Assembly (NCBI GenBank): GCA_025458585.1
Contig: JALOSD010000027.1
Coordinates: forward strand, 1-13,379
DNA: 13,379 nt
Direction of reading: 5' to 3'
DNA from: Burkholderiaceae bacterium
GTDB taxonomy: Bacteria; Pseudomonadota; Gammaproteobacteria; Burkholderiales; Burkholderiaceae_C
The position numbers and the translations under genes are program-made. Under the pieces are notes generated by a model. That model made no database searches and was not told the origin of the DNA. It saw only the letters and a program-made list of their open reading frames with translations. Of the stretch, positions 13,244 to 13,379 are shown piece after piece. Each line of letters begins with the position of its first letter. Position 1 is the stretch's first letter.

Positions 13244-13252
13244 GCCGTCGAT

Positions 13253-13379
13253 TCAGGCCGCCGCGGCGAACGGCTGTGCTGCCGCGTCGGCGAGCCGCTG
13301 CGCGCAGCGCCGGGCCTGCGCCGCGTCGCGCGCCTCGACCATCACGCGCAGCACGGGCTCGGTGCCCGAGGCGCGGATC
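13253..13379 (-). CDS. glmM: Phosphoglucosamine mutase GlmM, C-terminal end only
   Basis: Only the last 41 codons lie in the window; the gene continues past the right edge. Read on the minus strand, the tail begins IRASGTEPVLRVMVEARD, the conserved phosphate-binding loop of the domain 4 end of phosphohexomutases, and finishes with an alanine-rich tail and TGA (13253-13255). GlmM turns glucosamine-6-phosphate into glucosamine-1-phosphate for peptidoglycan and lipopolysaccharide precursors. The RASGTEP loop followed by a short tail fits GlmM better than a phosphoglucomutase/phosphomannomutase, but so short a piece cannot exclude the latter. In many Burkholderiales glmM lies directly upstream of pstS on the same strand; here the FAS1 and ars genes lie between them. 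Confidence 0.85.
   Translation of the reverse strand, partial: IRASGTEPVLRVMVEARDAAQARRCAQRLADAAAQPFAAAA

Overview
The window is about 13.4 kb of very GC-rich DNA with tightly packed genes. The protein sequences and the gene order (glmM next to a pst-pho operon) suggest a betaproteobacterium of the order Burkholderiales, probably a relative of Rubrivivax, Leptothrix or Methylibium. That placement is inferred from sequence character, not from a search. No rRNA, tRNA, CRISPR array, transposase or integrase was seen.

Layout. Positions 74-2090 (plus strand) hold rpmE2 (zinc-independent ribosomal protein L31), a clean intrinsic terminator and a multi-pass membrane protein resembling a GT-C glycosyltransferase. 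Positions 2188-8828 (minus strand) hold the complete phosphate regulon core, transcribed pstS-pstC-pstA-pstB-phoU-phoB-phoR. It encodes the high-affinity phosphate ABC importer, the PhoU signalling protein and the two-component system. Positions 8829-9015 are a divergent promoter region with one Pho box facing pstS and a three-unit Pho box facing a FAS1 (fasciclin) lipoprotein gene at 9016-9510. Positions 9778-13166 (plus strand) hold an arsenate-resistance operon: a GAPDH paralogue, arsJ, arsR and a low-molecular-weight-phosphatase-type arsC. The end of glmM enters from the right on the minus strand (13253-13379).

How the genes work together. Arsenate is a phosphate analogue, and phosphate transporters can carry it into cells. 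In the established GAPDH-ArsJ pathway, GAPDH uses arsenate in place of phosphate to form 1-arseno-3-phosphoglycerate, and ArsJ expels it. ArsC reduces arsenate to arsenite, which ArsR senses.

The most notable observation is in the non-coding DNA. Three promoters (pstS, the FAS1 gene and the GAPDH-arsJ-arsR-arsC operon) each carry CTGTCAT-like heptamers repeating every 11 bp. In each, exactly 10 nt separates the last heptamer from a TACnnT-type -10 element. At the ars promoter, a 9-bp inverted repeat (TCGAAATGT / ACATTTCGA) overlaps both the Pho box and the -10. This suggests an arsenate-detoxification operon activated by PhoB under phosphate limitation and gated by ArsR, placed beside the transporter that would admit the arsenate. 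The protein families are well known. The combined Pho/Ars control and the phosphate-arsenate island are inferences from sequence.
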